Shown in pieces: positions 47,494 through 55,573 of a stretch of 57,497 bases of DNA. Position 1 is the stretch's first letter. Each line of letters begins with the position of its first letter. A program made the position numbers and the translations under genes. The notes below the pieces were generated by a model. It was given only the letters and a program-made list of their open reading frames with translations, had not been told where the DNA came from and ran no database searches. Source of the DNA: Erysipelotrichaceae bacterium (lineage in GTDB: Bacteria > Bacillota_I > Bacilli_A > Erysipelotrichales > Erysipelotrichaceae); contig WSYG01000011.1 of the NCBI GenBank assembly GCA_009773735.1, forward strand, positions 1 through 57,497, given 5' to 3'.

Positions 47494-47524
47494 AATCCCG
47501 TTTGAAATCAAACGGGATTTTTTA
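47494..47524 (+). terminator. Terminator after small membrane protein 3
   Basis: AATCCCGTTTGA-AA-TCAAACGGGATT followed by Ts, a 12-bp stem. Confidence 0.92.
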
Positions 47525-47565
47525 TATACTAGATGTGCACTCGTGTGCTTAGGAAGTAGGTTGTC

Positions 47566-47793
47566 ATGACCTTAAAAGATTTAAAGCCAGGACAAACAGG
47601 CATTATTGAAAGTTTGGGTAAACCAAGTACCCTTAGAAAACGCATCATCGATATGGGATTAACCATTGGGACAGAAATCAAAGTGATCAAACTGGCACCC
47701 TTAGGTGATCCGATAGAAATCAAAGTTAGAGGGTATCAGTTGAGCCTAAGACTCAATGAAGCCTCTGAGATTTACGTTAGGTTGATCTCATGA
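47566..47793 (+). CDS. feoA: FeoA-like ferrous iron transport protein
   Basis: 75 residues forming one SH3-like domain (LKPGQTGIIESL ... IDMGLTIGTEIKVIKLAPLGDPIEIKVRGYQLSLR). FeoA is a small cytoplasmic partner of the ferrous iron channel FeoB. The stop overlaps the feoB start (ATGA). A GGAAG ribosome site precedes the ATG. I looked for a Fur-type palindrome upstream and saw none that convinces. Confidence 0.95.
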   Translation: MTLKDLKPGQTGIIESLGKPSTLRKRIIDMGLTIGTEIKVIKLAPLGDPIEIKVRGYQLSLRLNEASEIYVRLIS

Positions 47794-49796
47794 AGAAAAC
47801 CATAGCCTTGGTTGGTAATCCCAATTGCGGAAAATCAACCGTATTTAATATTCTTACCGGTTCCAATCAATATGTTGGAAACTGGCCAGGCGTTACTGTA
47901 GAGAAAAAATCAGGACATATTCGTAAAAGTAAACTGGATCTGTCGGTTGTAGATTTACCGGGGATTTATTCTTTAGCGACTTCGACTTTAGAAGAAGTCA
48001 TTACCCGAGAATTTATTGAAAGCGATGAGGTCGATCTCATCGTCAACATCTTGGATGCGTCGAATTTAGAGCGCAACCTGTTTTTGACATTACAATTGAT
48101 GGAAATTGGAAAGCCGATGATTGTGGCTTTAAACATGATGGATGTGCTCAGAGCTCATAAAGATGAGCTCAACATCGAACATTTAAGCCAACACTTAGGC
48201 ATCGACATGATCGAAATCGTTGCGTCCAAAGAACAGGGCATTTCAACTTTAATTGAAGCGATGGAAAAAGATCATGTTCCTGTTCAGATTTTACCCATTT
48301 ATCGTCCCAAAATTCAAAAACTGATCAACAAAGTCAAAGAAGGACTACATATCAAAGTCAGTCCAACGCTACATGCGATCCGTTTTATCGAAGAAGGCAT
48401 CTCGGCAGCTTTAGGCCATGAGAAAAAACCTTTAGATCTATCGCCTTTAAATGCGATGGTTGAAGAAAGCTTAAGAGATGAGACCCTTGATCGCGATATG
48501 ATCATATCAGATGAGAAGTATCGCTTTATCACAGAATTATCATCGCATGTCTTAAAACGCAATATGTCGCAAGAAAAGACATTGACCCATCGCATTGATG
48601 CCGTGGTAACTCACCGCATCTTGGCTTTTCCTATTTTCTTAGGGGTCATGTGGATCGTATTCATGTTGGCTTTTGGTCCTTTTGGTGCCACATTAAAAGG
48701 TTATTTTGAACTGTTGATCCAATTTGTGATCGATCAAGTGGCTTCTTTGTTGACGATGATCGATGTTTCACCATGGGTCTATGGCTTAGTGATCGATGGA
48801 TTATTAGGTGGTGTTGGTTCAGTCTTAGGTTTCTTGCCTGAAATCACGATTTTATTCATTGTCTTATCGATTTTAGAAGATACGGGTTATATGGCTCGAG
48901 CAGCCTTCATCATGGATCGTATCTTGCGCCGCTTTGGTTTATCGGGTAAATCATTTATTCCGATGATCATTGGTTTTGGATGTACGGTGCCTGCTTTGAT
49001 GGCGACACGAACTTTAGAGAATGAAAAAGATCGTCGTTTAACGATGATGATCATTCCGTTTATGTCGTGTAGTGCACGTTTTCCCATCTATGCGGTATTT
49101 GCGGCAGCCTTATTTACAAACAATCAAGCTTTGGTTGTTTATACGATGTACATCATGGGCATCTTGGTGGCCATCTTATCAGGCATCTTCTTAAAGCGTT
49201 TTGTAACACAAGGTTCTGTGAGTAGTTTCATCATGGAACTACCAGAGTATCATCGTCCTACCTTACGTAATCTCATTTTACATACTTGGGATAAAGTAAA
49301 AGGCTTCATCATCAAAGCAGGGACTGTTTTACTTTTAGCATCTTTAATCATTTACATGATGAGTACTTATACCTTTGACTTACAACCTGCCCTTGAGCAA
49401 GTCGATTCGATGATTGGCTCGATTGGGACATTTATCGCACCGATCTTTAAGCCTTTGGGTTTTGGAGATTGGAAATCATCGATTGCACTTTTGGTTGGCT
49501 TTATCGCCAAAGAAGCGGTTGTTTCGACGTTAGGTGTTCTTCATGGGGTTGGTGATTCGGCCGTCAACGGTACAGCCGCTTTGGTTGAACCCATACGGGC
49601 TGCCTATACGCCTTTGGCTGGCTTTGCGTTTATGACCTTTACTTTATTGTATTTACCTTGTATCGCAGCCTTTGCGACCTTAAAGCGTGAAATGAACTCA
49701 TGGAAGTGGACCTTTATTACCGTGGGTTATCAAACTGGGGTAGCTTATCTGTTAGCCTTGTTGATTTATCAAGGTGGAAAGATGATGGGGTTCTAA
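47790..49796 (+). CDS. feoB: FeoB ferrous iron transporter
   Basis: 668 residues. The N-terminal G-protein domain has G1 GNPNCGKST (8-16), G3 DLPGIYSL and G4 NMMD, followed by a helical spacer. A membrane domain with two Gate regions follows (LGFLPEITILFIVLSILEDTGYMAR; GFGCTVPALMATRTLENEKDRR). It takes up Fe(II) across the membrane and is a complete family member. It is translationally coupled to feoA and to the cysteine-rich protein that starts 1 bp after its stop. Confidence 0.97.
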   Translation: MKKTIALVGNPNCGKSTVFNILTGSNQYVGNWPGVTVEKKSGHIRKSKLDLSVVDLPGIYSLATSTLEEVITREFIESDEVDLIVNILDASNLERNLFLTLQLMEIGKPMIVALNMMDVLRAHKDELNIEHLSQHLGIDMIEIVASKEQGISTLIEAMEKDHVPVQILPIYRPKIQKLINKVKEGLHIKVSPTLHAIRFIEEGISAALGHEKKPLDLSPLNAMVEESLRDETLDRDMIISDEKYRFITELSSHVLKRNMSQEKTLTHRIDAVVTHRILAFPIFLGVMWIVFMLAFGPFGATLKGYFELLIQFVIDQVASLLTMIDVSPWVYGLVIDGLLGGVGSVLGFLPEITILFIVLSILEDTGYMARAAFIMDRILRRFGLSGKSFIPMIIGFGCTVPALMATRTLENEKDRRLTMMIIPFMSCSARFPIYAVFAAALFTNNQALVVYTMYIMGILVAILSGIFLKRFVTQGSVSSFIMELPEYHRPTLRNLILHTWDKVKGFIIKAGTVLLLASLIIYMMSTYTFDLQPALEQVDSMIGSIGTFIAPIFKPLGFGDWKSSIALLVGFIAKEAVVSTLGVLHGVGDSAVNGTAALVEPIRAAYTPLAGFAFMTFTLLYLPCIAAFATLKREMNSWKWTFITVGYQTGVAYLLALLIYQGGKMMGF

Positions 49797-49797
49797 T

Positions 49798-49983
49798 ATG
49801 GCAGATTTTATCGTATTGGGAATTATTGCGGCTGTGATCATTATGATCATTGTCTATCTGGTTAAACAAAAACAAGCTTGTCATACTGATGCCTGTGGTG
49901 GGTGTTCAGAATATAAAAAAAGCTGTGACCATTGCGATGTGGAAACCTTAAAGAAAGAACTAAAAGCTGAGCTTCATAAGTAA
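49798..49983 (+). CDS. FeoB-associated Cys-rich membrane protein
   Basis: 61 residues. One N-terminal transmembrane helix (FIVLGIIAAVIIMIIVYLV), then a cysteine cluster (CHTDACGGCSEYKKSCDHC) and a charged C-terminus. This small protein often follows feoB in Bacillota and may replace FeoC as an accessory subunit, perhaps binding iron or an Fe-S cluster. The position 1 bp after feoB supports the call. Confidence 0.9.
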   Translation: MADFIVLGIIAAVIIMIIVYLVKQKQACHTDACGGCSEYKKSCDHCDVETLKKELKAELHK

Positions 49984-50073
49984 CTTTGTCTTGTAGTTTT
50001 TTAGTTTTGTTTTAATATGAAGTTAGGGTCATTTCCCAAACAAGGACAGATCATGAGATCTGCTTAATAAAAT

Positions 50074-50982
50074 ATGTTCACACAAAATCAAGCGCTTAAA
50101 GATTTATGGATCCAGATTGCCAAATATGATCAGGATTACTATGACAGTGCCATCATGCCTGAAGGGGTTGTGGTCAGTGAAGATATTTATTATGCCAACT
50201 CGAGTGATCCAATGCAGTCTCTAGAAATCATCAGACCGATTGGTTTAAACAAACTTTCTCCTGTGATCGTTCATATTCATGGGGGTGGTTGGGTCTATGG
50301 ACACAAGGATACGTATTATAAATATTACTGTATGGAGCTCTCTAAGCGCGGTTATACCGTTTTGAATATCAATTACAGGTTAGCGTTTGATCATCCTTTT
50401 CCAGCTTGTATTCATGACATATTTGCTGTCTTTACGTGGATGACACTAAATGCTGAAAAAGAAAAACTAGACTTGAATCATGTCTATTTGGTAGGGGATT
50501 CTGCCGGTGCTCATCTATCCGCTCTATGCACCCAAATACACCTCTCACAACAACTTCAGAAGCTCTATCGAGTCAAAGCATCACCCATCAAGATCATCGC
50601 TCTAGGATTAAGCTGTGGGCTCTATGACATACAAAGACATATGAAACATGTGAGTGATCCTATGGATCTGATGTTGTTTAGAACGGTATTTAATCGTAGA
50701 GACATAGAAAAACATCCTTTTTTTGAGCTTAGTTCAGTATCCAAAAACTTAAACAAAGATTTTCCTCCTGCCTATGTTTTAAGCAGTGTTTATGACTTAG
50801 ATCTCAATCCTGAAACACTGGCTTTGGTTCATGAATTAAAGTCATTGAATCTCTGTTATAAATCAAGGATCATGCCAGAGAAACTTAAACTGAGCCATGT
50901 TTTTAACATAAAGCTGATGGTTAAAGAAAGCATTGAAGTCATGGATGAGATGCATGCCTTTTTTCAGTCGTTTACGGCTTGA
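50074..50982 (+). CDS. Alpha/beta hydrolase, HSL/esterase type
   Basis: 302 residues. The oxyanion-hole motif HIHGGGWVYG and the nucleophile Ser in GDSAGAHLS are typical of hormone-sensitive-lipase-like carboxylesterases. The remaining triad is likely Asp in SVYDLDLNPE and His in LSHVFN. No signal peptide, so cytoplasmic. The substrate is unknown. No clear ribosome site is seen, and AT-rich TTAATAAAAT directly precedes the ATG. A CAGATC/GATCTG palindrome lies at 50046-50061. Confidence 0.87.
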   Translation: MFTQNQALKDLWIQIAKYDQDYYDSAIMPEGVVVSEDIYYANSSDPMQSLEIIRPIGLNKLSPVIVHIHGGGWVYGHKDTYYKYYCMELSKRGYTVLNINYRLAFDHPFPACIHDIFAVFTWMTLNAEKEKLDLNHVYLVGDSAGAHLSALCTQIHLSQQLQKLYRVKASPIKIIALGLSCGLYDIQRHMKHVSDPMDLMLFRTVFNRRDIEKHPFFELSSVSKNLNKDFPPAYVLSSVYDLDLNPETLALVHELKSLNLCYKSRIMPEKLKLSHVFNIKLMVKESIEVMDEMHAFFQSFTA

Positions 50983-51037
50983 ATTTTAACTAGGCTCATG
51001 ATAAACTGATAACGCACGCTTCAATTACGCACGACGT

Positions 51038-51113
51038 GGACGCTTAGCTCAGCTGGGAGAGCACTTGCTTGACGTGCAAGGGGTCGGGGGTTCGAGCCCC
51101 TCAGCGTCCACCA
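51038..51113 (+). tRNA. tRNA-Val(GAC)
   Basis: 76 nt with encoded CCA. The acceptor GGACGCT pairs AGCGTCC. Anticodon stem CTTGC/GCAAG, loop TTGACGT, anticodon GAC at 51071-51073. The T-arm is GGGGTTCGAGCCCC. First of four clustered tRNAs. Confidence 0.96.
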
Positions 51114-51126
51114 TTTTGTATTAAAA

Positions 51127-51202
51127 GCGCCCGTGGCGCAATGGATAGCGTATTTGATTCCGATTCAAAGGGTTGCAGGTTCGAGTCCTGTCGGGCGCGC
51201 CA
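51127..51202 (+). tRNA. tRNA-Arg(CCG)
   Basis: 76 nt with encoded CCA. The acceptor GCGCCCG pairs CGGGCGC. Anticodon stem TTTGA/TCAAA, anticodon CCG at 51160-51162. It decodes only CGG, a rare codon in AT-rich genomes. Confidence 0.95.
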
Positions 51203-51206
51203 TATT

Positions 51207-51283
51207 CGGGACGTAGCACAGCTTGGTAGTGCACTTGCTTCGGGAGCAAGGGGTCGCGTGTTCAAATCACGTCGTCCCGACCA
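51207..51283 (+). tRNA. tRNA-Pro(CGG)
   Basis: 77 nt with encoded CCA. The acceptor CGGGACG pairs CGTCCCG. Anticodon stem CTTGC/GCAAG, anticodon CGG at 51241-51243. It decodes CCG. Confidence 0.95.
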
Positions 51284-51299
51284 TTTTTTCTAACACCTT

Positions 51300-51375
51300 G
51301 GGGATTTAGCTCAGATGGAAGAGCACAACGCTGGCAGCGTTGGGGTCGTGGGTTCGAGTCCCATAATCTCCACCA
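51300..51375 (+). tRNA. tRNA-Ala(GGC)
   Basis: 76 nt with encoded CCA. The acceptor GGGGATT pairs AATCTCC with one G-U. Anticodon stem CAACG/CGTTG, anticodon GGC at 51333-51335. Last of the four-gene cluster. Confidence 0.95.
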
Positions 51376-51385
51376 AACGAGAAAC

Positions 51386-51410
51386 AACACCGCTTAGGGC
51401 GGTTTTTGTT
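51386..51410 (+). terminator. Terminator of the tRNA cluster
   Basis: ACCGC-TTAGG-GCGGT followed by TTTTGTTT, 14 bp after tRNA-Ala. Confidence 0.8.
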
Positions 51411-51617
51411 TGGTGGAGATAGAAGTGTTATTTCTTAATGAAAATACTTTCACCAAATTTACACTTTACTTTCTGAAAATTTACATTTATAATTAACGCA
51501 TAACAAGCTAGCAACATTTCATTAGTTCCCCCTAAAATGGTCTTGTTAACAAACCGCACTTAGTCAGGTGCGGTTTTATTATTAATGATATAATTTTGAA
51601 AAGAGTGGGGGATTTTA

Positions 51618-52115
51618 TGAAAGTTCTAAAGTTTATTTTTAATCATTGTACCCAATTTGTTTGGTTGTTTTAGTTTGTGTGGACATTGGCGTCTATGGTT
51701 ATATACAAAATCAAAAGCTAAAGATAGATCAATTGACTCTGGTAAGAACAGAATTTGATTAGAGTTCATTAAGTGAGGCATGGGAATTGATGAATGATGG
51801 GACTTTCCTTTATACTGGGTAATGTTTAGATGATCAAGCCAGTATCTCTGAAGGTCAACTTAAAATCAAGCTGAGTCGTGAAATTTCGATCAAAAGCGAT
51901 CAAGTATACAGGTCGACCATCCAAGAGCGATGACGAATACGAGTGGTTACTTTAATGGCTATGGGCTGTAGAAAAGCGCTAAGTCAAATGTTTCTTGTGG
52001 ACTGATGTATCTTACCTTAGGTTTTGATTCCCCGTTCTATACGACTCAGGAAGTCACTGAGCTTAATGAAATACTTAGCGTAGAATATGTTAAAATCTAT
52101 TCGATAAATCCATAA
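51618..52115 (+). pseudogene. Decayed gene for a small membrane-anchored protein
   Basis: The region between the tRNA cluster and the SPFH gene holds no intact gene but clear coding remnants. An ATG at 51618 with GTGGGGG upstream opens a hydrophobic N-terminus that ends at TAG after 18 codons. In a shifted frame follow VDIGVYGYIQNQKLK, then, after in-frame stops, SSLSEAWELMNDGTFLYTG and SISEGQLKIKLSREISIKSD. After another shift, a 44-codon C-terminus (SNVSCGLMYLTLGFDSPFY onward) closes at 52113-52115. At least three stops and two frameshifts separate them. Original function unknown. Outside the remnants (51411-51617, 52116-52207) I see only the SPFH ribosome site. Confidence 0.7.
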
Positions 52116-52207
52116 AACGTTTCATCGTAAACATCCTAGATAACCTTATATATTCAGGCGTGATGAACATCACGAAACCTTGAAATAGATCCATAAGGAG
52201 GAACAAT

Positions 52208-53107
52208 ATGTATCTAGTCGGTTTAGCAGTATTTATTTTTATCATCGCATTTATAGTGTTGGGTTTTGTGTTTGATCCTAAGACAAGATCAGCTCGTTTT
52301 AAGTTGAATGGAAGACAAATATTGGCTTTTGGAGCTTTGTTGGTGTTGCCTTTTGCGATGGTCGCAACGGTTCCGGTCAACTCAGTAGGGATTGTCTTTA
52401 ATCCGTTTAATGGGGTCAGTGATGAGGTCCTGCAAGAAGGTATTCATGTCAAATCGCCTTTTGATGAAGTGTATATCATTTCGACCGAAGTTCAAACCAA
52501 GACAGTCGCCAATGTATCTGGTCAAACCAAAGATGCCCAATGGATCAACATCACCATGGACATTAAATATCGTGTCTCAGAAACCAATGCCTTTGAAGTA
52601 TTCAAACGTTTCAAGACATTGAGTAATGTCGACTCCAATCTTTTATCCCCATTGGTTCAAAGAGCCATTGAAAGTGTCACGACCAAATACAACGTCATCG
52701 ACATCTTGGGTGAAAAACGTAATCAAGTGTACATCGAAATCGAAAATGAAGTAGAAGGCAGACTTGCGGAAAGTGGGATCGAATTCTTTAGTTTGGTCTT
52801 GATGGATACCGATGCTGGCGCAGCCATTGAAAGTGCCATCGAACGCGAAGCAGTTGCGAAGAAAGAAGTTGAAACAGCCAGACAAGCTCAGGAAAAAGCA
52901 CGTATCGAAGCAGAAACAAGAGTCATTGAATCCGAAGGAGCAGCCAGAATCAAATTGATTGAAGCTCAAGCAGCTGCAGATGCCAATGCCTTGCTTTCTA
53001 AATCGATCACACCAGAAATCTTAAAGAAGATGGAAATGGAAGCCCGTATCAAATGGGGTTGGATCGAAGTCAGTGGCGCAAATGTCATTGTTGATACCAC
53101 ACCTTAA
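52208..53107 (+). CDS. SPFH/prohibitin-family membrane protein
   Basis: 299 residues after an AAGGAGG site. Two N-terminal hydrophobic segments (residues 2-22 and 39-57) precede the SPFH domain (NSVGIVFNPFNGV ... EGIHVKSPFDEVYIIST ... AQWINITMDIKYRV). A long Glu/Ala-rich coiled coil (AVAKKEVETARQAQEKARIEAETR) and a short C-terminus follow. Such proteins form ring-shaped membrane scaffolds that organise proteases or lipids. The closest type is prohibitin rather than flotillin (inference). It lies 50 bp upstream of tRNA-Thr. Confidence 0.93.
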   Translation: MYLVGLAVFIFIIAFIVLGFVFDPKTRSARFKLNGRQILAFGALLVLPFAMVATVPVNSVGIVFNPFNGVSDEVLQEGIHVKSPFDEVYIISTEVQTKTVANVSGQTKDAQWINITMDIKYRVSETNAFEVFKRFKTLSNVDSNLLSPLVQRAIESVTTKYNVIDILGEKRNQVYIEIENEVEGRLAESGIEFFSLVLMDTDAGAAIESAIEREAVAKKEVETARQAQEKARIEAETRVIESEGAARIKLIEAQAAADANALLSKSITPEILKKMEMEARIKWGWIEVSGANVIVDTTP

Positions 53108-53133
53108 TTAATCTTTGATATAATAGAATTCGC

Positions 53134-53153
53134 AACGGGGAGAAATCCCCGTT
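53134..53153. other. Hairpin between SPFH gene and tRNA-Thr
   Basis: AACGGGG/CCCCGTT, a 7-bp stem with a 6-nt loop, 4 bp before the tRNA. No T-run follows. It could be an mRNA 3' end structure or a processing signal. Confidence 0.5.
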
Positions 53154-53157
53154 ATCT

Positions 53158-53233
53158 GCCGACATAGCTCAACTGGTAGAGCAACTGAATCGTAATCAGT
53201 AGGTTGCGGGTTCAAGTCCTGTTGTCGGCACCA
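53158..53233 (+). tRNA. tRNA-Thr(CGT)
   Basis: 76 nt with encoded CCA. The acceptor GCCGACA pairs TGTCGGC. Anticodon stem ACTGA/TCAGT, anticodon CGT at 53191-53193. It decodes ACG. Its last 17 nt are the left copy of the duplicated sequence that flanks the accessory element. Confidence 0.96.
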
Positions 53234-53309
53234 TTTCACTCTAGGCCCTTATTCTATAAGGGTTTTTTGCAGGTCAGAAGTGCCAGGTGTAACAAAAGTG
53301 TAACGTTTT
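53217..53309 (+). repeat. Direct repeat DR1: tRNA-Thr 3' end plus flank (attachment-site-like)
   Basis: 93 bp covering the final 17 nt of tRNA-Thr, its terminator (CCCTTAT-TCT-ATAAGGG-TTTTTT, 53246-53268) and a pair of GTGTAAC motifs (53287-53293, 53298-53304). It is repeated at 56245-56337 with one mismatch (G versus A). Weaker similarity continues for about 130 bp more in both places. Confidence 0.9.
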
Positions 53310-53329
53310 TATAAAAAACGATTAAAAAG

Positions 53330-53385
53330 AGAACGAAAAACACGCATAGTAGGTAGACTATTTGATGAAGAAAAGGGATAATGAG
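53330..53385 (+). pseudogene. Remnant of a gene 3' end (copy 1)
   Basis: Reads in frame as ...RIVGRLFDEEKG-stop (TAA at 53380-53382) and closely matches the C-terminus of the intact gene ending at 54116 (RRVGRLSDEEKG). No upstream coding part remains. The stop overlaps an ATG (TAATG) that opens a 13-codon reading frame. Confidence 0.6.
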
Positions 53386-53438
53386 GTTAACAAGATTAAA
53401 GAGTAATACTGGTTTGGAATAAAGTAGGGGGGCAGGCC

Positions 53439-54116
53439 ATGAGCATGTTTAGAAACATATACAAATCAGTAGGCAATCAGATTTATGTTGAGTCATTGAA
53501 TCCTATGCCAGGGTATAAATGGAGAGCCAGAATCACCAATGCTTTTCTATGGGATATTAACACCTTTTTCAAACAGAGAGGTGAACTACTAGAATACTAT
53601 TGCCTCACGTTCCATAGTATTGATGACCAGCCATATCATAAGATCCCATGTCGAACACTCATGGTGCCCAGAACGATGTATTTTAGTTTTGTCGATAAAA
53701 TGTTCACCGATCGCGTCGAATTCAGTGATGAGCAGCTCGAGCACGAGTATGCTTGTTGGGTTGACTATGATGGCGAGACTCCATTTGAACTCTACCTTGA
53801 AGTTTCTGCGGTCGAAACGATAACGAATCTAAACTACATAGTCATTGATTATGCTGTTTCAGCCAAAGATGCCATCGATAAAAGTTTAGGAAAGTGCCGT
53901 TCAACAAAGCAACTGAAGAAACTTTTGCAGAAAGGTTTTTGTGCAAATGTTCAAATTCACGATTCTGAATATATGTTAATCACTATCAATAATGAGTCTT
54001 GGATTGACGAAGTTATGGAGATTGTAAAGAAGCACTGTGAATTAGACTGCAATGGTTATATTAGAGTACCCAAAAAACGCAGAGTAGGTAGACTATCGGA
54101 TGAAGAGAAGGGATAA
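53439..54116 (+). CDS. Unrecognised accessory protein, first cargo gene
   Basis: 225 residues, with TAGGGGGGC 6-14 bp upstream. Probably soluble: no signal peptide or membrane helix. Acidic/aromatic N-terminal two thirds (YYCLTFHSIDDQPYHKIPC), then DYAVSAKDAIDKSLGKCRSTKQLKKLLQKG and a basic C-terminus KKRRVGRLSDEEKG. I know no family. Its last codons match two non-coding remnants elsewhere in the region (53330-53385 and 56365-56412). The TAATG end offers coupling to the membrane-protein gene downstream. Confidence 0.7.
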   Translation: MSMFRNIYKSVGNQIYVESLNPMPGYKWRARITNAFLWDINTFFKQRGELLEYYCLTFHSIDDQPYHKIPCRTLMVPRTMYFSFVDKMFTDRVEFSDEQLEHEYACWVDYDGETPFELYLEVSAVETITNLNYIVIDYAVSAKDAIDKSLGKCRSTKQLKKLLQKGFCANVQIHDSEYMLITINNESWIDEVMEIVKKHCELDCNGYIRVPKKRRVGRLSDEEKG

Positions 54117-54142
54117 TGAGAATAGTAAATTGGGGAAAAACA

Positions 54143-54475
54143 ATGAAAACGACACCGAAGTTTAGTAGGTCATTCAAAGATATAGCCATTGCGTTACCTA
54201 TTTGTGAGTTACTACTTCTATGTGCGCTAGCTATGATTAAAATGAGTATTGTTAAGAATGAATTTGCATATGGGCACTCATTAAGCCAAGCATATTTTCT
54301 ATATATGTTAATCATGTCTGGAATAATAATGACAACAATTCTGCCTTATCTTGATTATAGAAACCTTATAAAGAAAGAATTGACTACACCAACAATATGG
54401 AAAAGAAACTATATCTTAAGTCTAGTCATCCTGACTCTAGTAGTTTCTTTATTTATTACCCTATATGTCCAATAA
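54143..54475 (+). CDS. Unrecognised small membrane protein
   Basis: 110 residues from the ATG at 54143, spaced 7 bp from TTGGGG. An alternative start at 54116, overlapping the previous stop, would add nine residues. Three hydrophobic segments are seen (IAIALPICELLLLCALAMI; YFLYMLIMSGIIMTTIL; YILSLVILTLVVSLFITLYV). Function unknown. The coupling to the preceding gene suggests a two-gene unit. A terminator-like hairpin follows at 54511-54538. Confidence 0.65.
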   Translation: MKTTPKFSRSFKDIAIALPICELLLLCALAMIKMSIVKNEFAYGHSLSQAYFLYMLIMSGIIMTTILPYLDYRNLIKKELTTPTIWKRNYILSLVILTLVVSLFITLYVQ

Positions 54476-54510
54476 ATCAATTGAGTTCGTTTGGAATGCC
54501 AGAAGTTTTT

Positions 54511-54538
54511 ACATAAGTGGAATGCACTTATGTTTATT
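54511..54538 (+). terminator. Terminator-like hairpin after the first cargo pair
   Basis: ACATAAGTG-GAATG-CACTTATGT, a perfect 9-bp stem, followed by TTATT. Confidence 0.65.
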
Positions 54539-54593
54539 ATGATTAGTTTAAGGCAGCCATCATAGGGTTAGTTGTTACTTGGAACTCTGACTA

Positions 54594-54689
54594 AGACCAC
54601 GGTCTTGGCAACCACACCGTGGCACACGATTGGGTGTGCCTAAGCGTTCATACTAGAATGTGGTGAATGCTCCACCTGGAGCGAATACG
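54594..54689 (+). repeat. Hairpin-rich 95-nt repeat element, copy A
   Basis: Begins AGACCACGGTCTTGG and ends CTGGAGCGAATACG. It contains local stems CCACGGT (54597-54603) with CACCGTGG, CACAC with GTGTG, and GCTCCA-CC-TGGAGC. Copies B and C lie at 55388 and 57403. Only copy A is followed by AGACCGTGGT (54690-54699), the reverse complement of its own start, giving two competing pairings. It sits 39 bp before the next gene. Confidence 0.8.
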
Positions 54690-54728
54690 AAGACCGTGGT
54701 GCGTTCTAACTAATGGAAAGGGGATAAA

Positions 54729-55358
54729 ATGAAAAAGCCAATAAAAATTCTGTTGATCGTACTTGCCTCAGCTATTGGATTAACGATAGTTCTAGGTCTC
54801 AGTTTAAATGTTTTTTCAAGACAAATTGGAGACTTTTATTTATCTAGGAGTAATTATAACGAAGCGGTTATATGGTATGAACGAGAATATGATTTTTACC
54901 ATTCTGATAACAGTTTGGTAACCCTCATAAAATCTCTGCTTAAGGTTGAAGGTCAATATAAAGAAAAAGCAAAATACTATTCTTTAGCAATAGAAAACAA
55001 ACCAACCAACATGACAGAACAAGACTATGAGATTTTCTATATTGAATACCTTTTTGCACTTTATCAATTAGATCAAATTTCCGAATTTAAAGAAGCATTT
55101 GAGATGCGATATAAATTACTCATAGCCTCTTCAGATTACTTAAGTATACTAGCTCCTTTTACTTTGATCCAACAAGATAGCGAAGCAACCACTGAAGTTT
55201 TGACCTGGAGTATAGAGATGATTGAGAAAATCATCACAGAATATGATTATGATGATATTAAACGATTTGGCTACAAATTCGAATCCTTGTTTTATAAACG
55301 TTTAGGGGATCTGGTTAAAGCAACGGAATATGAGGAAAAATCGAATCAGTACAAGTAA
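54729..55358 (+). CDS. Membrane-anchored TPR-like protein, unrecognised
   Basis: 209 residues after a GGAAAGGGG site. An N-terminal transmembrane anchor (ILLIVLASAIGLTIVLGLSL) is followed by helical repeats resembling TPRs (RSNYNEAVIWYEREYDFY; YKEKAKYYSLAIENKPTN; RLGDLVKATEYEEKSNQY). The repeats should lie outside the membrane. The protein could be a protein-protein adaptor, but no family is recognised. It is flanked on both sides by copies of the 95-nt repeat, like a cassette. Confidence 0.7.
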   Translation: MKKPIKILLIVLASAIGLTIVLGLSLNVFSRQIGDFYLSRSNYNEAVIWYEREYDFYHSDNSLVTLIKSLLKVEGQYKEKAKYYSLAIENKPTNMTEQDYEIFYIEYLFALYQLDQISEFKEAFEMRYKLLIASSDYLSILAPFTLIQQDSEATTEVLTWSIEMIEKIITEYDYDDIKRFGYKFESLFYKRLGDLVKATEYEEKSNQYK

Positions 55359-55387
55359 ACAGAAATACTGATTTTAGATAGCGATGC

Positions 55388-55473
55388 AGACCACGGTCTT
55401 GGTAAACTCACCGTGGGACACGATTGGGTGTTTATACTTGAATGTGGTGAATGCTCCACCTGGAGCGAATACG
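55388..55473 (+). repeat. Hairpin-rich repeat element, copy B
   Basis: Same start and end as copy A, with a deletion of about 10 nt after GATTGGGTGT. The terminal GCTCCA-CC-TGGAGC hairpin and the CCACGGT/ACCGTGG hairpin are intact. It lies between the TPR-like gene and the next cargo gene. Confidence 0.8.
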
Positions 55474-55573
55474 CAGACAATATTAAACAAGAACTTTTAG
55501 GCACTGAAATCAATATGATACAATAAAGAAATCTATTATTAAAATGAAGAATGATCCAACGAGGTGGGGAACA

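Noticed and set aside
47524-47566. Fur box upstream of feoA
   Set aside because: No sequence close to the GATAATGATTATCATTATC-type palindrome is seen in the short spacer.
51069-51293. Open reading frame across the tRNA cluster
   Set aside because: It lies entirely over tRNA-Val, tRNA-Arg and tRNA-Pro and their spacers, so its apparent protein sequence is an artefact.
53134-53153. AACGGGG/CCCCGTT hairpin as a rho-independent terminator of the SPFH gene
   Set aside because: The stem is followed directly by ATCTGCC of the tRNA start region, with no T-run.
54560-54720. The 95-nt repeats as integron attC sites
   Set aside because: I could not find the conserved core pair RYYYAAC/GTTRRRY in the right places in all copies, copy B lacks the outer arm, and no integron integrase is visible.
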